Assembly (NCBI RefSeq): GCF_030269485.1
Contig: NZ_BSTL01000005.1
Location: 355,010 to 419,009 of the forward strand
From: Actinoplanes sp. NBRC 103695
Lineage (GTDB): Bacteria; Actinomycetota; Actinomycetes; Mycobacteriales; Micromonosporaceae
DNA: 64,000 nucleotides
Reading direction: 5' to 3'
The notes beneath the pieces were generated by a model, which was not told the origin of the DNA, did not search any database, and saw nothing but the letters and a program-made list of their open reading frames with translations. Positions 15,936 to 24,265 of this stretch are shown one piece after another. The translations under genes and the position numbers were made by a program. Positions within the stretch are counted from its first letter, which is position 1, and each line of letters begins with the position of its first letter.

Positions 15936-17756
15936 TTAGAAGGGGATGTCGTCGTCGGCGCCACCGGTGCGGCCACCCACGACCGCGAACGGGTCGGCGC
16001 CCTGAACGATCGAGCGCATCGAGTCGGACGGCGGCGGCCCGGCCTCGGAGAACCGGGTGGCCCAGGCCGGGAACGGGAACTCGACACAGAGCGGGACCGG
16101 GATGTCCGGCTGGTTGACGAACATCGTGCCCGGCCGGGCCAGCAACGCGCGCTGCCGCATGGCCGGGGGCAGGAAGCCGTACTCCGGGCGGGACGCCTCG
16201 GCCGGGTCGAGCCGGCCGACCACCCGGATCGCCGAGTTGGTGACGATCCGGCGTTCCACCTCGCTGGCCGTCTGCTGCGCGCCGATCAGGATCACGCCGA
16301 GCGAGCGGCCGCGCTCGGCGATGTCGAGCAGCACCTCCTTGATCGGCGAGGTGCCCTCCCGCGGCGCGTACTTGTTCAGCTCGTCGAGCACCACGAACAG
16401 CAGCGGCTTGCCGGTGCCCGCCTTCTCCTTCTCCTCGAACTCGGTCTTCAGCGTCACGCCGACCACGAAGCGCTGCGCGCGGTCCGGCAGGTTGTGCAGG
16501 TCGACGACCGTGACCTGAGCGCTCTCGGCGGTCTTGATCTGGTGCGGGCGGCGGGCGGCCAGGTCGCCGCGGATCAGCCGGGCCAGGTCGCGCTTGCTGT
16601 TGATCATGCGGCGGGCGAAGGCGTTGACCGTTCCCATGTTCACCGCCGAGCCGGCCCAGGTGGACCGGGTCTCGTCGTCGGTGAGCTGCTCGACGATGTG
16701 GTCGACCAGGTCGCCGTACGACCCGATGCGGCGGCCGTCGATGCTGATGCCGCCCTCGGCCGGCACCGCGTGCCGGTGCAGGTGGGCGGTCACCGAGTGG
16801 ACGACCATCGTGTATTGCTGGCGCTCGTCGTCGGCGTCGGCGAAGACGTAGGGGAGCAGCCGGTTGGCGCAGAACTCCTCGAGCGTCCAGTAGAACGCGT
16901 CGATCCCGGTGATCCGGCTGGTCACGTCGGGCGTGCCGGTCGAGTCGCCGGCCCGGGGCGGCGCGTAGACCCGGACGTCCGGGAAGGGGATCGACGGCAG
17001 CTCGAGCAGCTTGTACGCCGCCCGGGTCGGCTCGTCCAGCCGGACATTCGGATGATCGAGGAACAGCAGGTCCTCGCCCTTGACGTTGAAGATCAGGGCC
17101 TTGGCGTTGGTGGCGTCGGCACCCAGCTGCCCGGAGCGGAACACCGAGTAGAGCAGGAACGTCGCGAAGCTGGTCTTGGTGGCCACGCCGGAGATGCCGG
17201 AGATCGAGACGTGCGCGCCCCGGGTGCCGTCGAGGAAGTCGGCGTTGAGGAAGACCGGCACGCCGTCGCGCCCGGTGCCCATCGGGATGCGCCGCTCCAT
17301 CCGGTCGAAGTGCAGGGCCGCGTCGCGCGCCTCGGCGGCCGCCCGGTAGACCACCGCGCCCGGCTGCGGCGGCACGTAGAACTCCGGATCGACCCGGGTG
17401 GTGGTGATCTCGGCGGCCTCCTGCACCACGGCGGGCAGCGTGCCGTCGGCGATCGCGAACACGTCCGAGTCGAACTGCGCGCCCTCGTGCCGCGCCCGCA
17501 CCTGGGTGACCACGCCGGCGATCGTCACCGGCTCACGTCCCGGCAGGTCGCGCCGGGTCACCACGACGTCGTCGAGCTGCAGGTAGCTGCCCGGGGTCAC
17601 CGCCGTCCAGAACTGCAGCGGGGTGGCGTCGGCCGTGCCGAGCACACGGCCGACCGGGTCGCCGGGAGGGGTGACGTCGTCTAGCACGGGATCATGGTGC
17701 ACCAGTGGTACGACAAATCGACGGACACCACGTCGGTTGGCATCGAGTTTCCACAA
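15936..17756 (-). CDS. herA: HerA-like DNA translocase ATPase (DUF87)
   Basis: The 606-residue protein resembles HerA/FtsK-type hexameric translocases. An N-terminal beta (HAS-barrel-like) region has 'GDPVGRVLGTADATPLQFW'. The P-loop region 'GISGVATKTS' lies at residues 187-196, Walker B is 'LLFVVLDELNKYAP', and a sensor segment 'GVILIGAQQTASEVERRIV' follows. HerA pumps DNA and stimulates NurA. The P-loop departs from GxxxxGK[ST]: the residue before Lys194 is Thr and there is one extra residue. The start shown is TTG 17756, with no clear ribosome-binding site; an in-frame GTG encoding the Val of 'HDPVLDDV' is another candidate. It leads the sbcD-sbcC-nurA run. Confidence 0.85.
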   Translation of the reverse strand: MWKLDANRRGVRRFVVPLVHHDPVLDDVTPPGDPVGRVLGTADATPLQFWTAVTPGSYLQLDDVVVTRRDLPGREPVTIAGVVTQVRARHEGAQFDSDVFAIADGTLPAVVQEAAEITTTRVDPEFYVPPQPGAVVYRAAAEARDAALHFDRMERRIPMGTGRDGVPVFLNADFLDGTRGAHVSISGISGVATKTSFATFLLYSVFRSGQLGADATNAKALIFNVKGEDLLFLDHPNVRLDEPTRAAYKLLELPSIPFPDVRVYAPPRAGDSTGTPDVTSRITGIDAFYWTLEEFCANRLLPYVFADADDERQQYTMVVHSVTAHLHRHAVPAEGGISIDGRRIGSYGDLVDHIVEQLTDDETRSTWAGSAVNMGTVNAFARRMINSKRDLARLIRGDLAARRPHQIKTAESAQVTVVDLHNLPDRAQRFVVGVTLKTEFEEKEKAGTGKPLLFVVLDELNKYAPREGTSPIKEVLLDIAERGRSLGVILIGAQQTASEVERRIVTNSAIRVVGRLDPAEASRPEYGFLPPAMRQRALLARPGTMFVNQPDIPVPLCVEFPFPAWATRFSEAGPPPSDSMRSIVQGADPFAVVGGRTGGADDDIPF

Positions 17757-17787
17757 CTTCTAGTGGTCATCCACAGACTTGTCCACA
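17747..17787 (+). promoter_or_regulatory. Cluster of three DnaA-box-like 9-mers
   Basis: TTGTCCACA (17779-17787) equals the actinobacterial DnaA-box consensus. TCATCCACA (17767-17775) and GTTTCCACA (17747-17755) are near matches in the same orientation. They lie in and beside the 35-bp gap before the herA-like gene. Binding is inferred only. Confidence 0.45.
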
Positions 17788-17791
17788 ATTG

Positions 17792-18514
17792 CTAGCTGCG
17801 CCCGTACCTCAGAAAAAGCTGGCCGCCATCGGTCAGGACCTGCCGCAGCGACATCTCCCGCGCCTCGGCAGGCGGCCCGTGGGAGATCCGGCCGGCGGAG
17901 CCGCCGGCGAGCAACGGCGAGATGGTCAGGCACAGCTCGTCGACCAGGTCGGCCGCGATGAGCTGCCCGAACACCGACGGCCCGCCCTCGCAGAGGATGC
18001 GGATGCCCCCGCGCCGGCGTACCTCCGCCAACCCTTCGGTGAGATTGCTCACGGTGACGATCTCGGCCACGTCCGCCAGTCGGCCCGGCTCGGCCCCCGG
18101 CCCGGTCAGTACCAGTGGAGGACGGGGTGCGTCGGTGAAGATCGCCTGATCAGGGTCAAGATCAAGAGAACGGGACAAGATCACCATCAGGGGGTACGGC
18201 GGGAGCCCGTTCGCCTCCCGCCACACCGGATCGGGGCGCAGGGCGTCGTACTGCTCCTCACGTACCGTAGCGGCCCCCGCCAAGAGTGCGTCACAACGCA
18301 GCCGCAGCATGTCGAAGATCCGTTTGTCGCCCGGACCGCCCAGCGGGCCGGACCGGCCATCCACCGTGGCCGCGCCGTCCGCGCTGCTCACGAAGTTCAT
18401 CCGCAGCGTGGGCCCATCCCGAGCGAGCCCAGCGGGGTAGGCGTAGCACTCCAGCAGCGCGTCGTCGTCGAGCGGCCCGCCGGCCTCCGGCCACAGCCGG
18501 CGGATCTCAGTCAC
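17792..18514 (-). CDS. RibD C-terminal-type pyrimidine reductase family protein
   Basis: The roughly 240-residue protein belongs to the RibD_C/DHFR-like reductases of actinobacteria. It has 'LRMNFVSSADGAATVDGRSG' (substrate and NADPH strand), 'DALLAGAATVREE' and 'ILCEGGPSVFGQLI'. Such stand-alone reductases are thought to act on riboflavin-type pyrimidines or related compounds. I chose GTG 18514 because family homology ('IRRLWPE') starts there; the open frame runs further upstream. It ends 35 bp before the herA-like gene on the same strand and could be co-transcribed with it. Confidence 0.78.
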   Translation of the reverse strand: MTEIRRLWPEAGGPLDDDALLECYAYPAGLARDGPTLRMNFVSSADGAATVDGRSGPLGGPGDKRIFDMLRLRCDALLAGAATVREEQYDALRPDPVWREANGLPPYPLMVILSRSLDLDPDQAIFTDAPRPPLVLTGPGAEPGRLADVAEIVTVSNLTEGLAEVRRRGGIRILCEGGPSVFGQLIAADLVDELCLTISPLLAGGSAGRISHGPPAEAREMSLRQVLTDGGQLFLRYGRS

Positions 18515-18664
18515 GGCCCGGGTGGCCCGGTCACCGGCGGCACCGGAACCACCGGCCGGTGCTGGCAGTCGCACCACGAGCCGCCGCGGCAGTCGTCGTG
18601 CCGCTTCTCCCGGCAGGCTCGGCAGATCACCGATACAGACTATGCCGTTCCGGGCGACTGAGTT

Positions 18665-18670
18665 GATAAT
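18665..18670 (+). promoter_or_regulatory. Candidate -10 element for a leaderless LacI-family transcript
   Basis: GATAAT ends 6 bp before the GTG start of the LacI-family gene. No ribosome-binding site is present, so transcription probably begins at or within 1-2 nt of the start codon. No clear -35 is seen. Confidence 0.5.
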
Positions 18671-18676
18671 GCGCAA

Positions 18677-19699
18677 GTGACCAGGCAGGTGCACCGCTCC
18701 GCAGCCGGCCGGCCGACACTCGAGGAGGTCGCCGCGCTGGCCGGTGTCGGCCGTGGCACCGCGTCCCGGGTCGTCAACGGATCGGCGCAGGTCAGCCCCC
18801 GTGCCAAGGCCGCCGTCGAGGCCGCGATCAGCCAACTCGGCTACGTGCCGAACCGGGCCGCCCGGTCGCTGGTGACGCAGCGGACCGACGCCGTCGCCCT
18901 GGTGGTGTCCGAGTCCCAGGAACGGGTCTTCGGCGAGCCGTTCTTCGCCGGCGTGGTGCGTGGCATCAACGAGACCCTGCTGGAGACGTCACTGCAGCTC
19001 TGGCTGGCGATGGCCGCCACGCCCGCCCAGCGGCAACGGGTCGAGCACCACCTCACCGACCAGCACGTGGACGGCGTGCTGCTGCTCTCGCTGCACGACG
19101 ACGACCCGTTGCCCGCGCTGCTCCGGGCCCGCCGGATGCCGTTCGTGCTGGGCGGAGGGCCCTTCGTCGAGACATCCGGGGACGCCTTCGTGGACGTGGA
19201 CAACGTGGGTGGCGCGACCCTCGCGGTCCGGCACCTGCTGAGCCTCGGCGCGCGGCGGGTGGCCACCATCGCCGGGCCGCAGGACATGGCCGTCGGCCGG
19301 GACCGGCTCGGCGGTTACCGCGCCGCGTTGCCCGCGCACGCTCCCGAGGTGGTCGAGGTCAGTGATTTCAGTGAGGCAGGGGGGTACGCGGCCATGTGCG
19401 CCCTGCTGGCCTCGGCCCCCGACGTGGACGCCGTGTTCGCGGCCAGCGACCTGATGGCGGCCGGCGCGCTGCGGGCGCTGCGGGAGGCCGGGCGCGTGGT
19501 GCCGCGGGACGTGGCGCTCGTCGGATTCGAGGACGCGGACGTGGCCCGGCGTACCGATCCGCCCCTCACCACCGTCCACCAGCCGGTCGAGGAACTGGGC
19601 CGGACGATGGCCGCGCTGCTGATCGACCTGATCGCCGGACGGGACGTCGTTTCGCACGTTCTGCTCGACACCCACCTGGTCCGTCGAAGCTCGGCCTAG
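18677..19699 (+). CDS. LacI-family transcriptional regulator
   Basis: The 340-residue regulator has a LacI helix-turn-helix (about residues 12-60: 'PTLEEVAALAGVGRGTASRV', 'VSPRAKAAVEAAISQLGYVP') and a periplasmic-binding-protein-like sensor domain ('GVVRGINETL', 'ALVGFEDADVARRTDPPLTT'). Members usually repress sugar-use genes and respond to a carbohydrate. No transport or hydrolase gene is adjacent, so the target is not evident. The GTG at 18677 fits a leaderless start. Confidence 0.9.
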   Translation: MTRQVHRSAAGRPTLEEVAALAGVGRGTASRVVNGSAQVSPRAKAAVEAAISQLGYVPNRAARSLVTQRTDAVALVVSESQERVFGEPFFAGVVRGINETLLETSLQLWLAMAATPAQRQRVEHHLTDQHVDGVLLLSLHDDDPLPALLRARRMPFVLGGGPFVETSGDAFVDVDNVGGATLAVRHLLSLGARRVATIAGPQDMAVGRDRLGGYRAALPAHAPEVVEVSDFSEAGGYAAMCALLASAPDVDAVFAASDLMAAGALRALREAGRVVPRDVALVGFEDADVARRTDPPLTTVHQPVEELGRTMAALLIDLIAGRDVVSHVLLDTHLVRRSSA

Positions 19700-19802
19700 C
19701 CGCTCATATGCTGCCCTTTATGACGGGGACACGGCGTCGCAACCGGGGTGAAACGCCCTGTTGGCAGAGTGGACGCCGGAAGTGCTTTTCGAGGGGAGCT
19801 TG

Positions 19803-20552
19803 ATGTTGCTGCGGGTTCGCGTCACCCTGCCCGACCGCCCCGGTGCGCTCGGGCAGATCGCCCGGACGCTCGGCGTCGCGGGCGCCGACATCGTCCAGGT
19901 GGTGGTGCTCGAGCGACTCGGCGGCCGCGCGGTCGACGACTTCACCGTGGTCTGGCCCGGCGCCGCCCGGGTCGAACGGCTCCTGGCCGGCCTCGCCGCG
20001 ATCCCCGGCGTCCAGGTCGACGGGGTGTGGAAGGCGATCGGCGCGCCCGTCTCCGGCGGGCACGACGCCGAGTTGCTGGCCCAGGTCGCCGCCAACCCGT
20101 CGGACGGACTGGCCACCCTGGTCGACGCGGTGCCCGGGCTGCTCGCCGCCGACTGGGCCGCCGCCGTCGTGGTGCCCGCCGACTGGGCCGAGCGGGCGAC
20201 CGCACCGCAGGCGTCCGTGAGCGAGCCGGCGATCGCGTACGCGTCCTGGCGCGCGCCGTCCCCGCTGGTCCTCCCCGAGGTGACCCCGCTGCGCGCCCGC
20301 CCGATGACCGGCCCCGAGCGCACGAAGTACGCGGTGGCGCCCTTCGGCCGTGCCGGTCTCGTCCTGGTGGTGGCGCGCGGCGACGACGAGGAGACCTCCT
20401 CCGCCGCCTTCCACGTGACCGAGGTCGACCGGGTCGCCCAGCTCGTCCGAGCCGCGGCCGTGATCCTCGGCGACCGCCTCGACCAGGTCGGTGTGCCGCC
20501 TGTGGCGTCTGTTGTGCCGCCTGTGGCATCGGTTGTGACCGACCCCTCATAA
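19803..20552 (+). CDS. ACT-domain protein
   Basis: The 249-residue protein starts with an ACT domain (residues 1-75: 'VRVTLPDRPGALGQIARTLG', 'GADIVQVVVLERL'). A C-terminal region without a recognised fold follows. ACT domains bind amino acids and act allosterically. The ATG at 19803 follows GAGGGGAG and is preferred over the TTG at 19761. The C-terminus has a short tandem duplication 'PPVASVV'. The next gene encodes an ACT-GNAT protein, so both may sense an amino acid. Confidence 0.75.
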   Translation: MLLRVRVTLPDRPGALGQIARTLGVAGADIVQVVVLERLGGRAVDDFTVVWPGAARVERLLAGLAAIPGVQVDGVWKAIGAPVSGGHDAELLAQVAANPSDGLATLVDAVPGLLAADWAAAVVVPADWAERATAPQASVSEPAIAYASWRAPSPLVLPEVTPLRARPMTGPERTKYAVAPFGRAGLVLVVARGDDEETSSAAFHVTEVDRVAQLVRAAAVILGDRLDQVGVPPVASVVPPVASVVTDPS

Positions 20553-20641
20553 GTCGGCAAGCATCGGCAATGCCGAGGTAACACCCGCGCGGCAGGCTTA
20601 AATTCGGTTCCGGATTTGGCTTCTCCTCAAGGGGGCGACTG

Positions 20642-21868
20642 ATGGCTCTGTGGCGGGTGAGGGCGACCGTCGAGGACCGCCCTGGCTACCTGTCGGTGCT
20701 GACCGCGAGCCTGGCGCTCAAGTCGGTCAACATCCTGGCCGTCCAGGTGCACACCACCGAGGCGGGCGCGGTCGACGACTTCCTGGTCGACGCCCCCGAC
20801 ACCATGTCGGAACGCGACATGCTCGCCGCCGTTGAGCGCGGCCGGGGCCGGGACGTGTTCGTCGCCCGGGCCGAGGCACAAGGACTGGCCGACCCGCCGA
20901 CCCGGGCGCTGGCCCTCGCCGGCCGGCTCGTGCACGACCCCGACGCGCTGGGCGAGGCACTGGTCGGCCTGCTCGACGCCGGCGAGGTCCGCTGGCGCCC
21001 CGAGGCCGCCGCCGGGCACGGCTTCACCGCCGGGCAGATGACCCTGGTCGACCCCGCGGGCGGGGCGTTCGAGGTGCTGCGGGCGGCGCCGGTCTTCACA
21101 CCCGCCGAGTTCGCCCGGGCGCAGGCGCTGATCGAGCTGAGCGCGACGCTCCTCCGGCGGGACGACACCCGCACCACGATGCTCCTGCCCTCCGGCGACG
21201 AGCTCCTCCTGAGGGTCGCGACCGCCGACGACGCCGAGGCGGTCCGCCGTTTGCACGCCCGCTGCTCGGCCGCGGCCCGCGACCTGCGCTACCCCCGAGG
21301 GGTGCCGACCGACACCCGGCTGCGACAACTCCTCGAACCGATCGGCGGCCTCACCCTGCTGGCCGTGCACACCGACCCGCGCAGCGGGGAGGAACACGTC
21401 GTCGGCAAGGCCACCCTCCTGGCCGAGGGCGACCTGGGCGAGGCGTCGCTGCTGGTCGAGGACGCGTGGCAACGCCGAGGCCTGGGCACAGCGCTGCTGC
21501 GCCGCCTGGTGACATGGGCGGGCCGGGGCGGCTTCGCGGCGGTGGTGGCACACACGTCGGCGGACAACATCGCCATGCTCCGCACGTTGCGCCGCTTGGG
21601 CGCTGGCCCAGCCGACCGCGACGGCGACATGCTGACGGTGACCCTCACGGTCCCCGGCGCCCACTCCGCCCACCCTGCCGGCGCCGACTCCGCCCCAGCC
21701 GCCGCCACCGCTGGCCCGGCCACCGCCCGAGCCGCCACCGGCACCTACGCGACCGGCGCCGACTCTGGCGGCGCCCACCCTGCTGGCGCCCACCCTGCTG
21801 GCACCCACCCTGCTGGCACCTATCCCGCCACGGCCGATGTCAGGCAGCCACCGCCGACGTCGAGCTGA
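20642..21868 (+). CDS. ACT domain fused to GNAT acetyltransferase
   Basis: The 408-residue protein begins with an ACT-like domain (residues 1-80: 'VRATVEDRPGYLSVLTASL', 'GAVDDFLVDAP'). A middle linker region follows, then a GNAT acetyltransferase domain (about 185-335) with the acetyl-CoA loop 'WQRRGLGTALL'. The last 65 or so residues are Ala/Thr/Pro/Gly-rich with a repeated 'HPAG' unit ('GGAHPAGAHPAGTHPAGT'). An amino acid sensed by the ACT domain may control acetylation, as in mycobacterial cAMP- or amino-acid-regulated acetylases; this is inference. A ribosome-binding site precedes ATG 20642. A strong hairpin follows. Confidence 0.82.
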   Translation: MALWRVRATVEDRPGYLSVLTASLALKSVNILAVQVHTTEAGAVDDFLVDAPDTMSERDMLAAVERGRGRDVFVARAEAQGLADPPTRALALAGRLVHDPDALGEALVGLLDAGEVRWRPEAAAGHGFTAGQMTLVDPAGGAFEVLRAAPVFTPAEFARAQALIELSATLLRRDDTRTTMLLPSGDELLLRVATADDAEAVRRLHARCSAAARDLRYPRGVPTDTRLRQLLEPIGGLTLLAVHTDPRSGEEHVVGKATLLAEGDLGEASLLVEDAWQRRGLGTALLRRLVTWAGRGGFAAVVAHTSADNIAMLRTLRRLGAGPADRDGDMLTVTLTVPGAHSAHPAGADSAPAAATAGPATARAATGTYATGADSGGAHPAGAHPAGTHPAGTYPATADVRQPPPTSS

Positions 21869-21928
21869 GATGCCGCCGCACTGGTCGGCGCTGAGAGCTC
21901 CCGCGACCTTCGGGTAGTGGGGTGAGAG

Positions 21929-21967
21929 CGGCTGCGGTGAGTCCGGGTTCCGGGCTCACCGCAGCCG
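21929..21967. terminator. 18-bp hairpin, likely terminator
   Basis: CGGCTGCGGTGAG (21929-21941) pairs perfectly with 21955-21967. The stem continues through one T/G position and CCGG with CCGG, leaving a 3-nt loop. There is no T run. It is placed about 60 bp after the ACT-GNAT stop. Confidence 0.7.
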
Positions 21968-21999
21968 AGGGTCTCCGCGCCTTTCGGGTCGCGTCTGCT

Positions 22000-22047
22000 G
22001 GGCGTTGGTCCTGCCGGGCGTTGGTCCTGCCGGGCGTTGGTCCTGCC
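22000..22047. repeat. 16-bp tandem repeat, three copies
   Basis: The unit GGGCGTTGGTCCTGCC repeats exactly at 22000, 22016 and 22032, with a degenerate fourth copy beginning at 22048. The length is not a multiple of three and no gene is present. Confidence 0.85.
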
Positions 22048-22180
22048 GGGCGTGCGTCTGCCCTCCGCCGAACCGGTGTTGCTCGCGTGGATGTCTTCGT
22101 GTTGGTCAGAGGGCGTCGAGTTCGGCCGCGGTCGGGGCATCAGTCGCGGACCTGGTGGGCGGGGACCGTGAGGCGGGGCA

Positions 22181-22699
22181 TCAGTCGCGGATCAACTCGG
22201 CGGCGAGGAGGTCCATCAGGAGGCCGTCGTGCCAGCCGGTGGCGTCGCGTTCGTATTGGCGCATGATGCCTACCGGGCGGAAGCCGACCTTGGTGTAGCA
22301 GCGGATCGCCGCGGTGTTGTCGGCCGCGGGGTCGATCACCAGACGGTGGAAGCCCTGGTCGTCGATCAGGTGGGTGGCCAGGGTGCGGACCGCGTCGGTG
22401 CCGATGCCTCGGCCGTGGAACGCCGGGTCCACATAGATGTCGATGCTCGCGTGGCGGTAGTCGGGGTCGTCCTCGGCCGACCACTGGATCGCGCCGGTCA
22501 CGCGGCCGTCCAGCTCGATCACGTAGAACTCGGTGTCCTCGGTGGCTATCGACTCGCGGGTCTCGGCGGCCAGGTCGTCGCCGCGCCACCGGGAGTGGAC
22601 CTCCGATGTCGAGCGGATCCGGACCAGATCGGCGACGTCCGGCTCTTCCGCCAAGCGCAACGTCACCGTGCGGCCGCGCAGCCGTGACCAGACCGCCAT
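22181..22699 (-). CDS. GNAT acetyltransferase, AAC(6')-like
   Basis: The 172-residue GNAT protein has the 'GRTVTLRLAEEPD' N-terminus of the RimJ/AAC(6')-Ib-like group. It also has the acetyl-CoA loop 'GRGIGTDAV' and 'RCYTKVGFRPVGIMRQYERD' near the C-terminus, close to aminoglycoside 6'-N-acetyltransferase relatives. It may acetylate an amine of a small molecule or protein; resistance activity cannot be claimed from sequence. The gene stands alone, with repeats on both sides. Confidence 0.78.
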   Translation of the reverse strand: MAVWSRLRGRTVTLRLAEEPDVADLVRIRSTSEVHSRWRGDDLAAETRESIATEDTEFYVIELDGRVTGAIQWSAEDDPDYRHASIDIYVDPAFHGRGIGTDAVRTLATHLIDDQGFHRLVIDPAADNTAAIRCYTKVGFRPVGIMRQYERDATGWHDGLLMDLLAAELIRD

Positions 22700-22833
22700 C
22701 GCGTTCAGCCCCGCCGCGCCGCGGCACGGCGGCGCGGCAGGTCACGGCGGCGCGACAGGTCAAGGCGCGGTGGGTGAATGACCGGCCGACGGGCGCGCGG
22801 CGAGTCGAGGCGCGGGCAGCGGAGGTTCAGCCG

Positions 22834-22923
22834 GTGGGCGCGCGGCGGGTGGGCGCGCGGCGGGTGGGCGCGCGGCGGGTGGGCGCGCGGCGAGTGGGCG
22901 CGCGGCGAGTGGGCGCGCGGCGG
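22834..22923. repeat. 15-bp tandem repeat, six copies
   Basis: GTGGGCGCGCGGCGG (the last base pair varies, G or A) repeats at 22834, 22849, 22864, 22879, 22894 and 22909. Degenerate copies extend upstream to about 22790. The array lies in the 277-bp gap between the GNAT gene and bsaP; no gene is supported there. Confidence 0.85.
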
Positions 22924-22976
22924 GTGGCAGCCGTTGGGGCCGGAAGCTGCCGGGCGGCGAGCAGCCACGACAGGCA

Positions 22977-23171
22977 TCAGGAGTGGGTGTCGCCGTGCTC
23001 GACGCAGGTGGCCGTCCAGCCGGTCGGCACGACCTGGACCTTCATGCGGCGGCGGCACTGCGGGCAGTAACGCGGCGGCTCGAGCCGGCGGGCCGCCGTA
23101 CACGAAGCGTGGTCGCCCTGGGTGAGAGAGTCGCCGCAGCGGTCGCAGAAGGTCACCGCGGGCGCCGTCAC
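22977..23171 (-). CDS. bsaP: Biotin synthase auxiliary protein BsaP
   Basis: The 64-residue protein has two Cys pairs in 'FCDRCGD' and '[12 protein letters not shown]', plus further Cys ('ASCTAA', '[10 protein letters not shown]'), the layout of the small iron-sulfur protein BsaP that supports biotin synthase in actinobacteria. The GTG start at 23171 overlaps the bioB stop as GTGA, so it is translationally coupled to bioB. Confidence 0.85.
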   Translation of the reverse strand: MTAPAVTFCDRCGDSLTQGDHASCTAARRLEPPRYCPQCRRRMKVQVVPTGWTATCVEHGDTHS

Positions 23172-24163
23172 AGCGTGGCCGACAGGGCCTTGACCGGCAT
23201 CTTCAGCTCGGCCAGCAAGTCCAGGTCGGCGGTGGCGGGGCGGCCCAGCGTGGTCAGGTAGTTGCCCACGATCACCGCGTTGATGCCGCCGAGCAGGCCG
23301 TCTCGTGTGCCCAGGTCGCCGAGGGTGATCTCGCGGCCCCCGGCGTACCGGAGAATGGTCTTGGGAAGTGCCAGGCGGAACGCCGCGATCGCGCGCAGCG
23401 CGTCCTTGCCGTCGACCACCGCGCGGTCGCCGAGGGGCGTGCCGGGCCGGGGGTTGAGGAAGTTGAGCGGGACCTCGTGCGGGTCCAGCTGGGCGAGCTG
23501 GCCGGCGAACTCGGCGCGCTGCTCGATCGTCTCGCCCAGGCCGAGGATGCCGCCGCAGCAGACCTCCATGCCGGACGCCCGCACCATCTCCAGCGTGCTG
23601 AAACGCTCCTCCCACGAGTGGGTGCTGACCACGTTCGGGAAGAAGGAGCGGCACGTCTCCAGGTTGTGGTTGTAGCGGTGCACGCCCATCTCGACCAGCT
23701 CGTCGACCTGCGCCTGGGTGAGCATGCCGAGGCTGGCCGCGACCTGGATGTCGACGGCCTCCCGGATCGCCTTGACGCCCTCGCGCATCTGGTCCATCAG
23801 GCGCTGGTCGGGACCGCGCACGGCGGCCACGATGCAGAACTCGGTGGCGCCCGTCGCGGCGGTCTGCCGGGCCGCCTCGACCAGCGCGGGAATGTCCAGC
23901 CAGACGGCGCGCACCGGCGATGTGAACAGGCCGGACTGCGAGCAGAAGTGGCAGTCCTCGGGGCAGCCGCCGGTCTTCAGCGACACGATGCCCTCGACCT
24001 CGACCTCGGGGCCGCACCAGCGCATCCGCACGTCGTGGGCGAGCTGGAGCAGCTCGGGCAGATCGTCGTCGGGCAACCGCAGCACCTCGAGGACACCCGC
24101 CTCGTCCAGGCCGGCACCGTCAGCGAGCACCTGGGCGCGGGCCCGGTCGATGATCTCTGGCAT
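23168..24163 (-). CDS. bioB: Biotin synthase BioB
   Basis: The 331-residue radical-SAM enzyme inserts sulfur into dethiobiotin. It shows the cluster motif CxxxCxxC in '[14 protein letters not shown]' (about residues 67-80), '[16 protein letters not shown]', 'YNHNLET', and '[12 protein letters not shown]'. It is at the family's usual length. It is co-transcribed with bsaP and divergent from bioF-bioD across a 102-bp gap that should hold both promoters. I saw no BirA-type palindrome there. Confidence 0.95.
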   Translation of the reverse strand: MPEIIDRARAQVLADGAGLDEAGVLEVLRLPDDDLPELLQLAHDVRMRWCGPEVEVEGIVSLKTGGCPEDCHFCSQSGLFTSPVRAVWLDIPALVEAARQTAATGATEFCIVAAVRGPDQRLMDQMREGVKAIREAVDIQVAASLGMLTQAQVDELVEMGVHRYNHNLETCRSFFPNVVSTHSWEERFSTLEMVRASGMEVCCGGILGLGETIEQRAEFAGQLAQLDPHEVPLNFLNPRPGTPLGDRAVVDGKDALRAIAAFRLALPKTILRYAGGREITLGDLGTRDGLLGGINAVIVGNYLTTLGRPATADLDLLAELKMPVKALSATL

Positions 24164-24265
24164 GCCCGTACCCTACAACCCGGAAGTCCCCGGCCCATCC
24201 CGGTGACTCGGTGCGATGTTGTCCGGCACGGGCTCGGTCGGGCATGGTTCGGTGGGGGCCGGGAG

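Larger units (their letters stand above)
21869..22180. other. Intergenic region with hairpin and 16-bp tandem repeats
   Basis: This 312-bp gap between the ACT-GNAT gene and a convergent GNAT gene has no supported coding frame. It holds the hairpin at 21929-21967 and the 16-bp repeats at 22000-22047. Confidence 0.6.

Noticed and set aside
18515..18835. Longer N-terminus for the RibD-type reductase
   Set aside because: It would overlap the LacI start region and adds about 100 residues with no family similarity.
24164..24265. BirA-type operator or riboswitch between bioB and bioF
   Set aside because: No palindrome or conserved structure seen in the 102-bp divergent gap.
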